Shown piece by piece: positions 1 to 8,685 of a stretch of 19,782 bases of DNA (its first letter is position 1; every line of letters begins with the position of its first letter). Origin of the DNA: Bordetella parapertussis. GTDB lineage: Bacteria; Pseudomonadota; Gammaproteobacteria; Burkholderiales; Burkholderiaceae_B. The position numbers and the translations under genes are program-made. A model generated the notes under the pieces. It was not told the DNA's origin. It was given only the letters and a program-made list of their open reading frames with translations, and made no database searches. Location: positions 1 through 19,782 of the forward strand of contig CAMBLP010000025.1 of NCBI GenBank assembly GCA_945868195.1, read 5' to 3'.

Positions 1-10
1 ATAACGCGAA

Positions 11-32
11 AATCGAGCCTTCGACAAGCTCG
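11..32 (-). terminator. Candidate terminator hairpin after the leftward decarboxylase/flavoprotein genes
   Basis: Arms CGAGC (14-18) and GCTCG (28-32) pair. Beyond a bulged C the stem continues with TT/AA around a CGAC tetraloop. Read on the minus strand, the hairpin lies about 37 bases after the flavoprotein stop codon and is followed by ATTTT, a short T tract. It could be a Rho-independent terminator, or one copy of the dispersed CCTTCGACAAGCTC-type element seen in many proteobacterial genomes. A second weak hairpin, ATCAC/GTGAT at 54-69, touches the stop codon. Confidence 0.4.
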
Positions 33-68
33 TCCCTATTTCGACTAGGTCTGATCACTCAGGGGTGA

Positions 69-1265
69 TTAGAGGCTACGTCCGCAGGCGACGCCAGAAG
101 CCCACGCCCACTGAAAGTTATAGCCCCCAAGCCAGCCTGTCACATCGACCGTTTCGCCAATGAAATGAAGACCAGGAACGGTTCGCGCCTGCATACTGCG
201 TTGATCCAGGCCCTTTGTATCCACCCCACCGCGCATGACCTCGGCTTTTTTATAGCCCGCCGTACCATTCGGTATCAGCGACCACGCCTGAATACGTTGG
301 GCCAAGTCCTTGAGCACACGATCCGGCGCATCGGCTAGACGCAGAGTGGCCTGTTCGCCTAGCCACTGCTCGGCCAACCGCTTAGGCCAGAGCGAAGACA
401 GCAAAGTACCGAGCTGCTGCTTACCCCCGACCTTGGCCTCGACGAGCCTGTCGGACAAGTCTTGACCTGGCGCCAAATCGAGCACAATCGCCTCACCTGG
501 CTGCCAGTAACTCGAAATTTGCAAAATACCCGGGCCTGACAGTCCCCGATGCGTAAACAGCACATCCTCGAGAAATTGCTGAGCGCGTCGACCGGGTCCC
601 GCGCTCACGGTGGCCTGCAATGCGACACCCGTCAGCGTGCCAAAGGGCGCCCAAGTCTCCGCATCGAACGTCAATGGTACGAGCGCTGGACGAGGCTCGA
701 CGACTTTAAGCCCGAACTGACGGGCAAGTTTTAAGCCAAAGTCTGTCGCGCCGAGCTGTGGGATCGCAAGCCCTCCTGTCGCAATGACCAAGTTATTGGC
801 TTGAATCGTTCCGCCGGAGGTTTGCACAGAAAAAAGAGACGAGCCTACCGTGTCGACGCGCGAGACGTCTTTGACCTCACAGGGCATGCGCCACTGCACC
901 CCCCCTTGATTGCACTCGGCGCGCAACAACGCGATGATGTCTTCGCTGCTGTGATCACAAAAAAGCTGGCCTTTGTGTTTCTCGTGCCAGGCGATCCCGT
1001 GGCGGCGCATCAGCTCGAGAAAGTCCTGAGGCGTGAAGCCCGCCAGTGCTGATTTGCAAAAATGGGGGTTGGCGGAAATAAAATTTTCCGGACCAACTTG
1101 TTTGTTGGTGAAGTTGCAGCGACCGCCGCCTGAAATCCTGATTTTTTCGGCCAGCACCGTCGCATGCTCAATCAGCACGACCGTACGCCCTCGTTGGGCG
1201 GCGACCGCGGCACACATCATGCCGGCGGCACCGGCGCCGATCACCGCGACATCAAACTGCTCCAT
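69..1265 (-). CDS. BaiN/HI0933-family FAD-dependent NAD(P) oxidoreductase (YhiN-like)
   Basis: This is a cytosolic flavoprotein of the HI0933-like family; the physiological substrate of most members is unknown. The N-terminus carries the Rossmann FAD-binding motif GAGAAG (residues 10-15), with an acidic residue (E33) at the end of the second strand to hold the FAD ribose. The family signature KIRISGGGRCNFTN follows at 41-54. The C-terminus holds the second flavin-contact motif, with FIGE, VTGWLGGYN and QWAWASG in the last 35 residues. The length (398 aa) is normal for the family. I chose the ATG at 1265 because it has GAGTG just upstream and puts the Rossmann strand at the very N-terminus. 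A GTG at 1274, in frame, would add three residues. It lies about 30 bases downstream of the decarboxylase gene on the same strand, so the two are probably co-transcribed. BaiN itself reduces bile-acid intermediates in gut clostridia; that activity should not be assumed here. Confidence 0.9.
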   Translation of the reverse strand: MEQFDVAVIGAGAAGMMCAAVAAQRGRTVVLIEHATVLAEKIRISGGGRCNFTNKQVGPENFISANPHFCKSALAGFTPQDFLELMRRHGIAWHEKHKGQLFCDHSSEDIIALLRAECNQGGVQWRMPCEVKDVSRVDTVGSSLFSVQTSGGTIQANNLVIATGGLAIPQLGATDFGLKLARQFGLKVVEPRPALVPLTFDAETWAPFGTLTGVALQATVSAGPGRRAQQFLEDVLFTHRGLSGPGILQISSYWQPGEAIVLDLAPGQDLSDRLVEAKVGGKQQLGTLLSSLWPKRLAEQWLGEQATLRLADAPDRVLKDLAQRIQAWSLIPNGTAGYKKAEVMRGGVDTKGLDQRSMQARTVPGLHFIGETVDVTGWLGGYNFQWAWASGVACGRSL

Positions 1266-1294
1266 GCGCGACACTCAGCATTGTTGTTGAAGCT

Positions 1295-3562
1295 TTAGCA
1301 TTGCGCTTCGATCAAACAGTCTACGTAATAACGCTTTTCTCCATTAGGCAAGACATCCTCGCCTAAACCGTGAATATACGTTTCAAACGCTGGAAACATC
1401 TGATTGAACTCGCGCGCGAACTGCAGATATTGCACAATGGTTTTATTAAAACGCTCGCCAGGAATCAGCAATGGAATACCGGGTGGATAAGGAGTCAATA
1501 ACACGCCCGTGACACGCCCTTCGAGTTGGTCGATGGAAACACGCTCGACCTCGCGGTGTGCCATTTTCGCAAAAGCATCCGAAGGCTTGAGCGCAGGCAC
1601 CATGTCGCTCAAATACATCTCAGTCGTGAGACGCGCGACATCATGCTTGCGATATTGTTCATGAATTTGTTGACACAAATCACGGAGACCCATCCGCTCA
1701 TAGCGACGATTCGTCTTACAAAAATCAGGCAAGATTCGCCACAGGGGCTGATTACGATCGTAGTCATCCTTGAATTGCTGCAAAGCAGTCAGCAAGGTAT
1801 TCCAACGGCCTTTGGTGATGCCGATGGTGAACATAATGAAAAAGGAATAGAGGCCTGTTTTTTCAACCACCACACCATGTTCTGTCAGGTATTTGGAAAC
1901 GAGGGCGGCGGGAATGCCGGTCTCGCCAAAACTGCCGGACATGTCCAGTCCGGGCGTCACAATGGTCGCCTTGATCGGGTCGAGCATATTGAAGCCTTCG
2001 GCGAGATCGCCAAAGCCATGCCAGTGGTCGTTGGCCTTGAGCATCCAGTCGGACTGCTCGCCCACACCGTGTGCGGCTAGATAATCCGGGCCCCACACCG
2101 TGAACCACCAGTCATCTTCTCCATACTCGAGATCCACTTTACGCATCGCACGACGAAAATCAAGCGCTTCGCGAATGCTTTCCTCGACCAATGCCGTTCC
2201 ACCCGGAGCTTCCATCATGGCGGCCGCCACGTCACAGGACGCAATGATGGCGTACTGAGGCGAAGTCGACATATGCATCAAGTAGGCTTCATTAAAAATA
2301 TTGCGATCGAGCTTGCGGCTCTCGGACTCCTGGACGATGATCTGAGAGGCTTGTGAAATCCCGGCTAACAGTTTGTGGGTCGAGTGCGTCGCAAACACCA
2401 TAGCTTTGGGGCTGCGTGGACGACCGGCTCCGATCGCATGCATGTCCTGATAAAAACTCTGGAAGGCAGCGTGAGGCAACCAAGCCTCATCAAAGTGCAG
2501 CGTATCGACGAGGTTGCCAAGTTTGGCCTTGATCGTTTCTACGTTGTAAATCACGCCGTCATAGGTGCTTTGTGTCAACGTCAAAATACGCGGGTTCTTA
2601 TCTTTGACATTGCGCGCAAAAGGATTGGCATCGATTTTTTTCTGGATGCTTGCGGGCTCAAATTCCTCAAGAGGAATCGGGCCAATAATGCCCATATGGT
2701 TGCGCGTGGGACGTAAAAAAACCGGAATCGCGCCCGTCATCGTAATCGCGTGCAAGATGGACTTGTGACAGTTGCGATCCACCACCACAATATCATCGGC
2801 CGCCACGTTGGCATGCCAGACAACCTTGTTCGAGGTAGAGGTGCCGTTTGTCACGAAATAACAGTGATCGGCATTAAAAATCCGCGCTGCGTTAAGCTCG
2901 GACTCGGCAATAGGACCGGTATGATCAAGTAGCTGCCCGAGCTCGTCCACGGCGTTACAAACGTCGGCACGCAACATATTTTCACCAAAAAATTGGTGAA
3001 ACATTTGACCAACCGGACTCTTTAGAAAGGCGACACCGCCCGAGTGTCCGGGACAGTGCCAGGAGTAGGAGCCATCCTGCGCGTAATTGACCAGCTCGCG
3101 AAAAAATGGTGGCGCCAAGCTATCGACATAGCTGCGTGCCTCACGAATGATGTGTCGCGCCACAAACTCCGGCGTGTCCTCGAACATGTGGATGAAGCCA
3201 TGCAATTCGCGCAAGATATCGTTCGGGATGTGTTCTGCCGTGCGCGTTTCTCCGTACAAATAAATCGGGATATCCGCGTTGCGAAACCGCAATTCACCGA
3301 TAAAAACACGTAGGTTTTTGATGGCGCCGGCGACATCCTCTGGCGAGTCGACGTCGAATTCCTCATCATCGATAGAGAGGATAAACGCGCTTGCTCGGCT
3401 TTGCTGCTGGGCGAAAGAGCTCAGATCGCCATAGCTGGTGACTCCAATCACTTCCATGCCCTCGGCTTCGATCGCCGTTGCGAGCGCGCGAACCCCTAGA
3501 CCCGAAGCATTCTCCGAGCGATAGTCCTCGTCGATGATAAAAATAGGAAAGCGAAATTTCAT
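1295..3562 (-). CDS. Orn/Lys/Arg decarboxylase, PLP-dependent, AdiA-length
   Basis: This is a fold-type I PLP decarboxylase of the prokaryotic ornithine/lysine/arginine group, which makes the corresponding polyamine (putrescine, cadaverine or agmatine) and CO2 in the cytosol. It has a response-regulator-like wing domain at about 1-130, the PLP domain at about 150-590, and a C-terminal domain to 755. The PLP lysine is K397 in the motif THSTHKLLAG, and HFDEAW (356-361) supplies the aspartate that contacts the PLP ring nitrogen. At 755 aa it is closest in length to E. coli AdiA (756) and longer than LdcC or SpeC (about 711-715), so arginine is the best guess; substrate cannot be settled from the sequence. 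GGAG lies about 10 bases before the ATG. It sits 32 bases downstream of dcd on the same strand. No antiporter gene (AdiC or CadB type) is adjacent, which argues against a classic acid-resistance pair at this site. Confidence 0.92.
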   Translation of the reverse strand: MKFRFPIFIIDEDYRSENASGLGVRALATAIEAEGMEVIGVTSYGDLSSFAQQQSRASAFILSIDDEEFDVDSPEDVAGAIKNLRVFIGELRFRNADIPIYLYGETRTAEHIPNDILRELHGFIHMFEDTPEFVARHIIREARSYVDSLAPPFFRELVNYAQDGSYSWHCPGHSGGVAFLKSPVGQMFHQFFGENMLRADVCNAVDELGQLLDHTGPIAESELNAARIFNADHCYFVTNGTSTSNKVVWHANVAADDIVVVDRNCHKSILHAITMTGAIPVFLRPTRNHMGIIGPIPLEEFEPASIQKKIDANPFARNVKDKNPRILTLTQSTYDGVIYNVETIKAKLGNLVDTLHFDEAWLPHAAFQSFYQDMHAIGAGRPRSPKAMVFATHSTHKLLAGISQASQIIVQESESRKLDRNIFNEAYLMHMSTSPQYAIIASCDVAAAMMEAPGGTALVEESIREALDFRRAMRKVDLEYGEDDWWFTVWGPDYLAAHGVGEQSDWMLKANDHWHGFGDLAEGFNMLDPIKATIVTPGLDMSGSFGETGIPAALVSKYLTEHGVVVEKTGLYSFFIMFTIGITKGRWNTLLTALQQFKDDYDRNQPLWRILPDFCKTNRRYERMGLRDLCQQIHEQYRKHDVARLTTEMYLSDMVPALKPSDAFAKMAHREVERVSIDQLEGRVTGVLLTPYPPGIPLLIPGERFNKTIVQYLQFAREFNQMFPAFETYIHGLGEDVLPNGEKRYYVDCLIEAQC

Positions 3563-3594
3563 CCTGAGGACTCCGCAGAGGATAAGTAGGAAAA

Positions 3595-4161
3595 TTAAGT
3601 CCGCGGCAAAGTGACGCCACGCTGCCCTTGGTACTTGCCGCCCCGATCTTTATAAGAGGTCGAGCAAACTTCATCGCTTTCAAAAAACAACATTTGCGCG
3701 CAACCCTCGCCCGCGTAAATCTTTGCGGGGAGCGGGGTGGTGTTTGAAAACTCGAGCGTGACATGACCTTCCCACTCGGGTTCCAGAGGTGTGACATTGA
3801 CAATGATTCCGCAGCGCGCGTAAGTGCTCTTGCCAAGGCAAATCGTCAGGACACTCCGGGGAATCCGGAAATACTCAACCGTGCGCGCCAGCGCAAAGGA
3901 GTTGGGAGGAATGATACAAATATCCCCCTTGAAATCAACGAAGGATTTTTCGTCGAAATTTTTCGGGTCGACAATGGTTGAGTTGATGTTCGTGAAAATT
4001 TTAAATTCGTTAGCGCAGCGCACATCGTAGCCGTAGCTGCTCGTACCATAGCTCACGATACGGCCTGATTCGTTCGAACGCACTTGGCCAGGCTCGAAGG
4101 GTTCGATCATCCCGTCGGTTTGTGCCACGCGGCGGATCCAGTTGTCGCTTTTGATGCTCAT
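3595..4161 (-). CDS. dcd: dCTP deaminase
   Basis: The enzyme deaminates dCTP to dUTP, feeding dUTPase and thymidylate synthesis, and works as a cytosolic homotrimer. The 188-aa protein carries the family signature GKSTYAR at 110-116 (with R116) and the block GHVTLEFSN at 132-140, in which E137 corresponds to the catalytic glutamate of E. coli Dcd (E138). The C-terminal block [12 protein letters not shown] is also typical. Length matches monofunctional Dcd (E. coli 193); nothing indicates a bifunctional dUTP-hydrolysing form. The ATG at 4161 is preceded by GAGG about 12 bases upstream. It lies between mrp and the decarboxylase on the same strand. The 91-base gap to mrp contains overlapping inverted repeats, described separately. 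Confidence 0.96.
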   Translation of the reverse strand: MSIKSDNWIRRVAQTDGMIEPFEPGQVRSNESGRIVSYGTSSYGYDVRCANEFKIFTNINSTIVDPKNFDEKSFVDFKGDICIIPPNSFALARTVEYFRIPRSVLTICLGKSTYARCGIIVNVTPLEPEWEGHVTLEFSNTTPLPAKIYAGEGCAQMLFFESDEVCSTSYKDRGGKYQGQRGVTLPRT

Positions 4162-4201
4162 TGCCCAAGCGCCTCAAAATTAAAAGTCGAGAGCGCGAAT
4201 T

Positions 4202-4241
4202 TTACCCCCTGTCCGGCCCCTTAGGCGTACACAAGGGGTAA
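4202..4241 (-). other. Nested inverted repeats between mrp and dcd (possible terminator or attenuator)
   Basis: CCCCTT (4217-4222) can pair with AAGGGG (4233-4238) across a 10-base loop. TTACCCC (4202-4208) can also pair with GGGGTAA (4235-4241). Both structures use the same 3-prime GGGG, so they exclude each other. They lie in the mrp-dcd spacer, upstream of dcd in the direction of transcription. No strong T tract follows on the minus strand, so a simple intrinsic terminator is not well supported. Confidence 0.35.
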
Positions 4242-4252
4242 GAGAGTGAAAA

Positions 4253-5338
4253 TCAAGTTCGCTGAACCGAAATCACGCCGAACTTGTCACTTAGGTCCTT
4301 GGGCAAAGCGGCAACCTTGGCGGCAATTCTGGAGGCAATCTCGCCATACAGCTTCGCGGCCTCGCTGGTGGGCGCCGAGAGGACCGTTGGGCGACCGGCA
4401 TCCGCATCGACGCGGATCGCCATCGCCAAAGGTAGGGCCCCCAACCATGCGACCTTGTATTGCTCCGCCATGCGCTGTCCACCGCCCTCGCCAAAGATGT
4501 GCTCGGCATGGCCGCACTGACTACAGACATGAATGGCCATGTTTTCAATCACACCCAGCACCGGCACATTGACCTTTTCAAACATCCGCAGACCTTTGCG
4601 GGCATCCAAAAGCGCCAAATCCTGTGGTGTCGTCACAATCACGGCGCCAACCACAGGGACTTTTTGTGACAGCGTCAGCGCGATATCACCTGTACCAGGC
4701 GGCATATCGATAATCAAATAGTCCAGATTGTCCCAGTTGGTGGAACGCAACAACTGCTCAAGAGCTTGCGTGACCATGGGTCCGCGCCAAATCGCCGGAT
4801 TGTCCTCGCTGATCATAAATCCAATGGAGTTGGCCTGAATGCCATGTCCCACCACCGGGCTCATGGTTTTGCCATCCGCGCTATCCGGACGCTGGGAAAC
4901 GCCCAACAGAGTCGGCACGCTAGGGCCGTAAATATCCGCGTCCAGCAGTCCCACGCGCGCACCCTCCGCCTGTAAGGCCAAGGCAAGATTGACGGCCGTC
5001 GTGCTCTTGCCAACCCCGCCCTTGCCAGAAGCAATTGCGATGATGTTGCGTACCCCTGGAACCAACGCCACACCGGGCTGCACCGCATGGGCGATCACCT
5101 TTGAGGACATTGTGACCTCGGCTTGGGGCATGCCCGCGGCCTTGAGCGCCTCTAGCAAAGCTTGGCGCATCGCCTCCAGCCGGCTCGCGGCGGGATAGCC
5201 CAACACCACCTGGATGCTGACGCGGCCTTCGGAGATTTGGATCTGAGCATCCTTGACGGCACTACTCAGTGACACACTTGTCACAGGATCGAGCACTTGC
5301 TCAAGCACTGCACGCACGTCTACTAGCGCTACACTCAT
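4253..5338 (-). CDS. mrp: Iron-sulfur cluster carrier protein Mrp/ApbC
   Basis: This is a MinD/ParA-superfamily P-loop ATPase that carries Fe-S clusters to apoproteins in the cytosol, probably as a dimer bridging a cluster. An N-terminal MIP18/DUF59-like domain covers about 1-85. The deviant Walker A motif SGKGGVGKST lies at 104-113, and DADIYGPS (133-140) is the switch I region. Walker B is LIIDMPPGTGD, with D211. The CxxC that binds the shared cluster is C272-S-Q-C275. The 361-aa length is typical. The ATG at 5338 has a clear AGAGGA six bases upstream (plus-strand 5345-5350). It is divergent from a small membrane-protein gene and metG, an mrp/metG neighbourhood common in proteobacteria, and it probably starts the leftward run mrp-dcd-decarboxylase-flavoprotein. 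Confidence 0.95.
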   Translation of the reverse strand: MSVALVDVRAVLEQVLDPVTSVSLSSAVKDAQIQISEGRVSIQVVLGYPAASRLEAMRQALLEALKAAGMPQAEVTMSSKVIAHAVQPGVALVPGVRNIIAIASGKGGVGKSTTAVNLALALQAEGARVGLLDADIYGPSVPTLLGVSQRPDSADGKTMSPVVGHGIQANSIGFMISEDNPAIWRGPMVTQALEQLLRSTNWDNLDYLIIDMPPGTGDIALTLSQKVPVVGAVIVTTPQDLALLDARKGLRMFEKVNVPVLGVIENMAIHVCSQCGHAEHIFGEGGGQRMAEQYKVAWLGALPLAMAIRVDADAGRPTVLSAPTSEAAKLYGEIASRIAAKVAALPKDLSDKFGVISVQRT

Positions 5339-5385
5339 TGAAATTCCTCTGCTATCTTTGTTTTTATTCGAACCACGGTGCCATT

Positions 5386-5646
5386 ATGATTGAACTTCTT
5401 CGCCGCATTATCCGCTTTGCCGTGGTCATCGTGGTGGCTTTCATCGGGTTAGTGATGGCACTCATCCTGACTTTTTCTACCATCATCGCGATTGCCTTTT
5501 TGCTGGTAATTTCCCGCTTGCGCGGCAAACCTTTTGAGGTTAAAGAATACTGGATGTCGCGCCGAACCGGTCGCAAGTCCACTTCGACACAAGGTTCTTT
5601 AAGCTCAAAAGACGTCACGGACGTTGAGTCACGCGATATTCGCTAA
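5386..5646 (+). CDS. Small membrane protein of unknown function upstream of metG
   Basis: I do not recognise this 86-aa protein. A hydrophobic stretch at about 11-44 is long enough for one long or two short transmembrane helices. A basic, serine-rich tail follows (about 45-86), including RLRGKPF and SRRTGRKS, which by the positive-inside rule would be cytoplasmic. The ATG at 5386 is preferred over an in-frame ATG at 5269, because the longer version would overlap the divergent mrp start and adds a tail that reads as antisense mrp. The 47-base mrp gap must hold both promoters. The gene ends 61 bases before metG, so it could be co-transcribed with metG. No catalytic motif is visible. A real gene is likely, since the hydrophobic-then-basic composition is protein-like, but conservation has not been checked. 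Confidence 0.6.
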   Translation: MIELLRRIIRFAVVIVVAFIGLVMALILTFSTIIAIAFLLVISRLRGKPFEVKEYWMSRRTGRKSTSTQGSLSSKDVTDVESRDIR

Positions 5647-5707
5647 GCCGCCCACTGCATTAAAATGATTGACTTGCTCTTAATGTCCACCTAAGCCCCT
5701 ATCACTC

Positions 5708-7861
5708 ATGTCTCGAACCATATTTGTCACGACTGCGCTGCCCTACGCCAACGGCTCCTTTCATATCGGCCACATCATGGAGTACATCCAGGCGGACATC
5801 TGGGTGCGCTCGATGCGTATGGCTGGACATACCGTGCACTTTGTCGGCGCGGACGATACGCATGGTGCACCCATCATGCTCAAAGCCGAGTCCGAGGGCA
5901 TCACGCCTCAACAACTCGTGGCTCGCATCGCGGCTGAGCGTCCACAGTATCTGCAAGGTTTTCACATCGCGTTCGATCATTGGCATTCGACCGACTCACC
6001 AGAAAACGTCGAACTCTCACAGAACATTTACCTCAAGCTGCGCGAAGCGGGATTCATTGAGACCCGCGAAATCGAACAATTTTATGATCCGGTCAAAGGC
6101 ATGTTTTTGCCTGACCGCTACATCAAAGGCGAGTGCCCTAAGTGTCACGCTAAGGACCAATACGGTGACTCGTGTGAGGCCTGTGGCGCGGTCTATGCAC
6201 CCACCGATCTGATCGACCCCTACTCGACACTGACACAAGCGCGACCCATCCTCAAAACCTCGGAGCATTTTTTCTTTAAACTCTCCGACCCGCGCTGCGT
6301 GCAGTTTTTACAAGACTGGACAACAGGCAGTAATGCCCAAGGTCATAAACACCTCCAAGCCGAAGTGCTCGCCAAAACCCGCGAATGGCTTGGTCACGGC
6401 GAAGGTGACGACCAAGTCAACTTGGGCGACTGGGACATCTCACGCGACGCGCCCTACTTCGGGATTGAGATCCCTGATGCCCCAGGCAAATATTTTTATG
6501 TCTGGCTTGATGCGCCGGTCGGTTATCTCGCCTCGCTCAAGGCGTACTGCGCCAAGCTCGGCATCGATTTCGATACATTGCTGACACCCGGCAATGCGAC
6601 TGAACAAGTGCACTTTATTGGAAAAGACATCGTCTATTTCCATGCGCTGTTCTGGCCCGCCATGCTGAAATTCGCTGGCCGCAAAACACCTGACCAGCTC
6701 AATGTGCATGGATTTATCACCGTCAGTGGTGAAAAAATGTCCAAGAGTCGCGGCACGGGTATTTCGCCGCTCCGATACCTGCAACTCGGCATGAACGCCG
6801 AGTGGATGCGTTATTACATCGCGGCCAAACTCAATGCCCGCGTCGAAGACATCGACTTCAATCCCGAGGACTTCGTGGCACGCGTCAACAGCGACCTCGT
6901 AGGTAAATACATCAATATCGCCAGCCGAGCGGCCAATTTCGTCAGCAAGTATTTTGATGGTCAGCTGGCCTACCCTGGCGATGCTTCTGCGCTATCCACT
7001 CACTGGTCACAGGCCGCCGAAGCCGTTCGCAGCGACCTCGAAACACGCGAGTATGGCCGCGCGATTCGTGAAATCATGGCGCATGCCGACCAAATCAATC
7101 AGGCCTTTGATGCGGCGCAGCCTTGGCTCATCGCCAAAGGCCTGGCTGACGCAGATCCTGCGCAACGCGCTGCGCTCCAACACATTTGCTCGACCGCGCT
7201 CGCAGGGTTTAAGGCGCTAACCGTCATGCTCACACCAATCTTGCCTGTGCTGGCGCAGCGCGTCGCGCAAGAGCTCTTCGGCTTGTCGCGCAGCTTTCTA
7301 TGGTCTGACGCCGGTACGCTACCCGCGCATATCAGCCCCTTTAAACACCTGATGCAGCGTGTCGAGCCGACGATGCTAGATGCTTTGTTTGAACTGCCCC
7401 CTGAAGCTGCGGCAAAGGACAAGCCCAAAGCCGCCGCACTTACTGCCGCGCCTGCGGAACCTTCTGCCACAACCGCGGACATCTTAGGCGGACACGCCCC
7501 AGGCGGCGAGCCCATTGCGGCCACCATCACGATCGACGACTTCTTGAAGATCGACATGCGGGTCGCACGTATTGTCGATTGCGCGCGCGTCGAGGGCTCG
7601 ACCAAATTGCTGCAACTCACACTCGATCTGGGCGAGGGACGCTATCGCAATATTTTTTCAGGGATTCAGTCGGCATACCAACCCGAGCAACTCAAAGGTC
7701 GCCTGACCGTTGTCGTGGCCAATCTTGCGCCGAGAAAGATGAAGTTTGGCGTCTCTGAGGGTATGGTGCTTTCCGCAAGCCACTTTGATCCCAAGGCACA
7801 GCCGGGAATTTACGTTCTGGATCCTGAGTCAGGCGCACAGCCTGGCATGCGGATTCGCTGA
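5708..7861 (+). CDS. metG: Methionyl-tRNA synthetase with C-terminal tRNA-binding domain
   Basis: This class I synthetase charges tRNA-Met, both initiator and elongator, using ATP and methionine. HIGH is at 19-22 and KMSKS at 343-347. The knuckle in the connecting domain keeps four zinc ligands, C143-P-K-C146 and C156-E-A-C159, as in the E. coli-type enzyme. The anticodon-binding helical domain spans roughly 390-560. An Ala/Pro/Lys-rich linker (about 565-605) leads to a Trbp111-like OB-fold domain at about 610-717 with the motifs IDMRVARI and [12 protein letters not shown], which promotes dimerisation and tRNA binding. The 717-aa length fits the dimeric bacterial form (E. coli 677). The start is supported by the conserved N-terminal strand before HIGH, although no good Shine-Dalgarno sequence precedes it. 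It converges on trhO across 16 bases. Confidence 0.97.
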   Translation: MSRTIFVTTALPYANGSFHIGHIMEYIQADIWVRSMRMAGHTVHFVGADDTHGAPIMLKAESEGITPQQLVARIAAERPQYLQGFHIAFDHWHSTDSPENVELSQNIYLKLREAGFIETREIEQFYDPVKGMFLPDRYIKGECPKCHAKDQYGDSCEACGAVYAPTDLIDPYSTLTQARPILKTSEHFFFKLSDPRCVQFLQDWTTGSNAQGHKHLQAEVLAKTREWLGHGEGDDQVNLGDWDISRDAPYFGIEIPDAPGKYFYVWLDAPVGYLASLKAYCAKLGIDFDTLLTPGNATEQVHFIGKDIVYFHALFWPAMLKFAGRKTPDQLNVHGFITVSGEKMSKSRGTGISPLRYLQLGMNAEWMRYYIAAKLNARVEDIDFNPEDFVARVNSDLVGKYINIASRAANFVSKYFDGQLAYPGDASALSTHWSQAAEAVRSDLETREYGRAIREIMAHADQINQAFDAAQPWLIAKGLADADPAQRAALQHICSTALAGFKALTVMLTPILPVLAQRVAQELFGLSRSFLWSDAGTLPAHISPFKHLMQRVEPTMLDALFELPPEAAAKDKPKAAALTAAPAEPSATTADILGGHAPGGEPIAATITIDDFLKIDMRVARIVDCARVEGSTKLLQLTLDLGEGRYRNIFSGIQSAYQPEQLKGRLTVVVANLAPRKMKFGVSEGMVLSASHFDPKAQPGIYVLDPESGAQPGMRIR

Positions 7862-7877
7862 GTGACGCGAATAGACC

Positions 7878-8618
7878 TTAGGTCAGCGGTTGCGGCTGGA
7901 GCGTCGGATCAAGGGTCCGGCGCTCGTCAAATACAAAACAGTTGCCCTGGTAACCAACCCCACCGGTTTCCTCGAAGTATTTGAGAATGCCGCCGTCAAG
8001 TTGGTAGACGTTTTCAATGCCCACTTCGCCCATAAAAATCGCGGCTTTTTCGCACCGAATACCGCCTGTGCAAAAACTGATGACCGTTTTCCCAGTGAGC
8101 TCGTCTTTGTGGTCGAGTACGGCCTGAGGAAACTCGGTGAACTTGGTGAGATGCCAATTGATCGCACCGACGAAGGTCCCTGCGTCGACTTCGAAATCAT
8201 TGCGCGTATCCAACAACACAACCGGACGACCCGTGTCGTCACGACCCGCCGTGATCCAGCGCGCGGCCGTCTGCGCATCGACCGCAGGGGCCCGCCCTGC
8301 CTCGGGGCGAATCGTCGGGTGATTCATGCGGATAATCTCGCGCTTGATTTTGATCAGCATTTTCTTGAAAGGCAGATCCGAAGAAACGCTGTACTTGACC
8401 TCTAGGTCGGCAAAAGCAGGGTCCTGACGCAGCCAGACTAAAAACTGATCAATGTTTTCCTGGGTGCCTGCCAAAAATAGATTGATACCCTCGGGCGTCA
8501 ATAGAATCGTCCCTTTGAGCGTCTGCGCTTGGGTTTGCTCGAGCAGAACAAGACGGCGCTGCTCGAGATTTTCAAGGGAAACGAACTTGTAGGCGGCAAT
8601 ATTGAAAATTTGTGTCAT
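7878..8618 (-). CDS. trhO: tRNA uridine-34 hydroxylase TrhO, short form (rhodanese-like, YceA family)
   Basis: In E. coli, TrhO carries out the oxygen-dependent hydroxylation of U34 in tRNAs on the way to cmo5U/mcmo5U. An N-terminal ferredoxin-like domain at about 1-95 includes GTILLTPEGINLFLAG. The rhodanese domain at about 110-235 has LLDTRNDFE and the active-site loop CTGGIRCEK with C183. The start is the ATG at 8618, which opens the conserved N-terminus (IFNIAAYKFV); an upstream ATG at 8657 would add 13 residues that look like promoter DNA. At 246 aa it lacks the Cys-rich C-terminal extension of the E. coli enzyme (350 aa); this shorter form seems usual in betaproteobacteria. It is divergent from thiS and convergent with metG. 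A TATAAT at 8663-8668 on the minus strand is a likely -10 box. Confidence 0.9.
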   Translation of the reverse strand: MTQIFNIAAYKFVSLENLEQRRLVLLEQTQAQTLKGTILLTPEGINLFLAGTQENIDQFLVWLRQDPAFADLEVKYSVSSDLPFKKMLIKIKREIIRMNHPTIRPEAGRAPAVDAQTAARWITAGRDDTGRPVVLLDTRNDFEVDAGTFVGAINWHLTKFTEFPQAVLDHKDELTGKTVISFCTGGIRCEKAAIFMGEVGIENVYQLDGGILKYFEETGGVGYQGNCFVFDERRTLDPTLQPQPLT

Positions 8619-8650
8619 CGGTATCGATCGAGAGATGGGGCCATGCAAGG

Positions 8651-8679
8651 TCCACACTCGAAATTATACCCACTACAAT
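8651..8679 (+). promoter_or_regulatory. Candidate promoter for thiS-trmB, possibly leaderless
   Basis: TACAAT (8674-8679) is a good -10 box. It stands 17 bases after TCCACA (8651-8656), which matches four of six -35 positions. Only six bases separate the -10 from the thiS ATG at 8686, so the expected transcription start falls at or next to the A of the ATG. No Shine-Dalgarno sequence precedes thiS. Confidence 0.35.
8663..8668 (-). promoter_or_regulatory. Candidate -10 box (TATAAT) for trhO
   Basis: A perfect TATAAT lies on the minus strand, about 45 bases before the trhO ATG. The bases just upstream read TGGG, close to an extended -10. There is no good -35 match at 16-18 bases. The predicted start would be near 8656, giving a leader of roughly 38 bases. 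Confidence 0.4.
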
Positions 8680-8685
8680 ATTGGC

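Noticed and set aside
1526..2080. 184-codon open frame on the plus strand
   Set aside because: Antisense shadow of the decarboxylase gene, which has clear domain motifs over the same span.
5269..5385. Longer start for the small membrane protein
   Set aside because: It would overlap the mrp start on the opposite strand and adds sequence typical of an antisense shadow.
7099..7620. 173-codon open frame on the minus strand
   Set aside because: Antisense shadow of the metG linker and C-terminal domain; Ser/Ala-rich composition is a by-product of the opposite strand.
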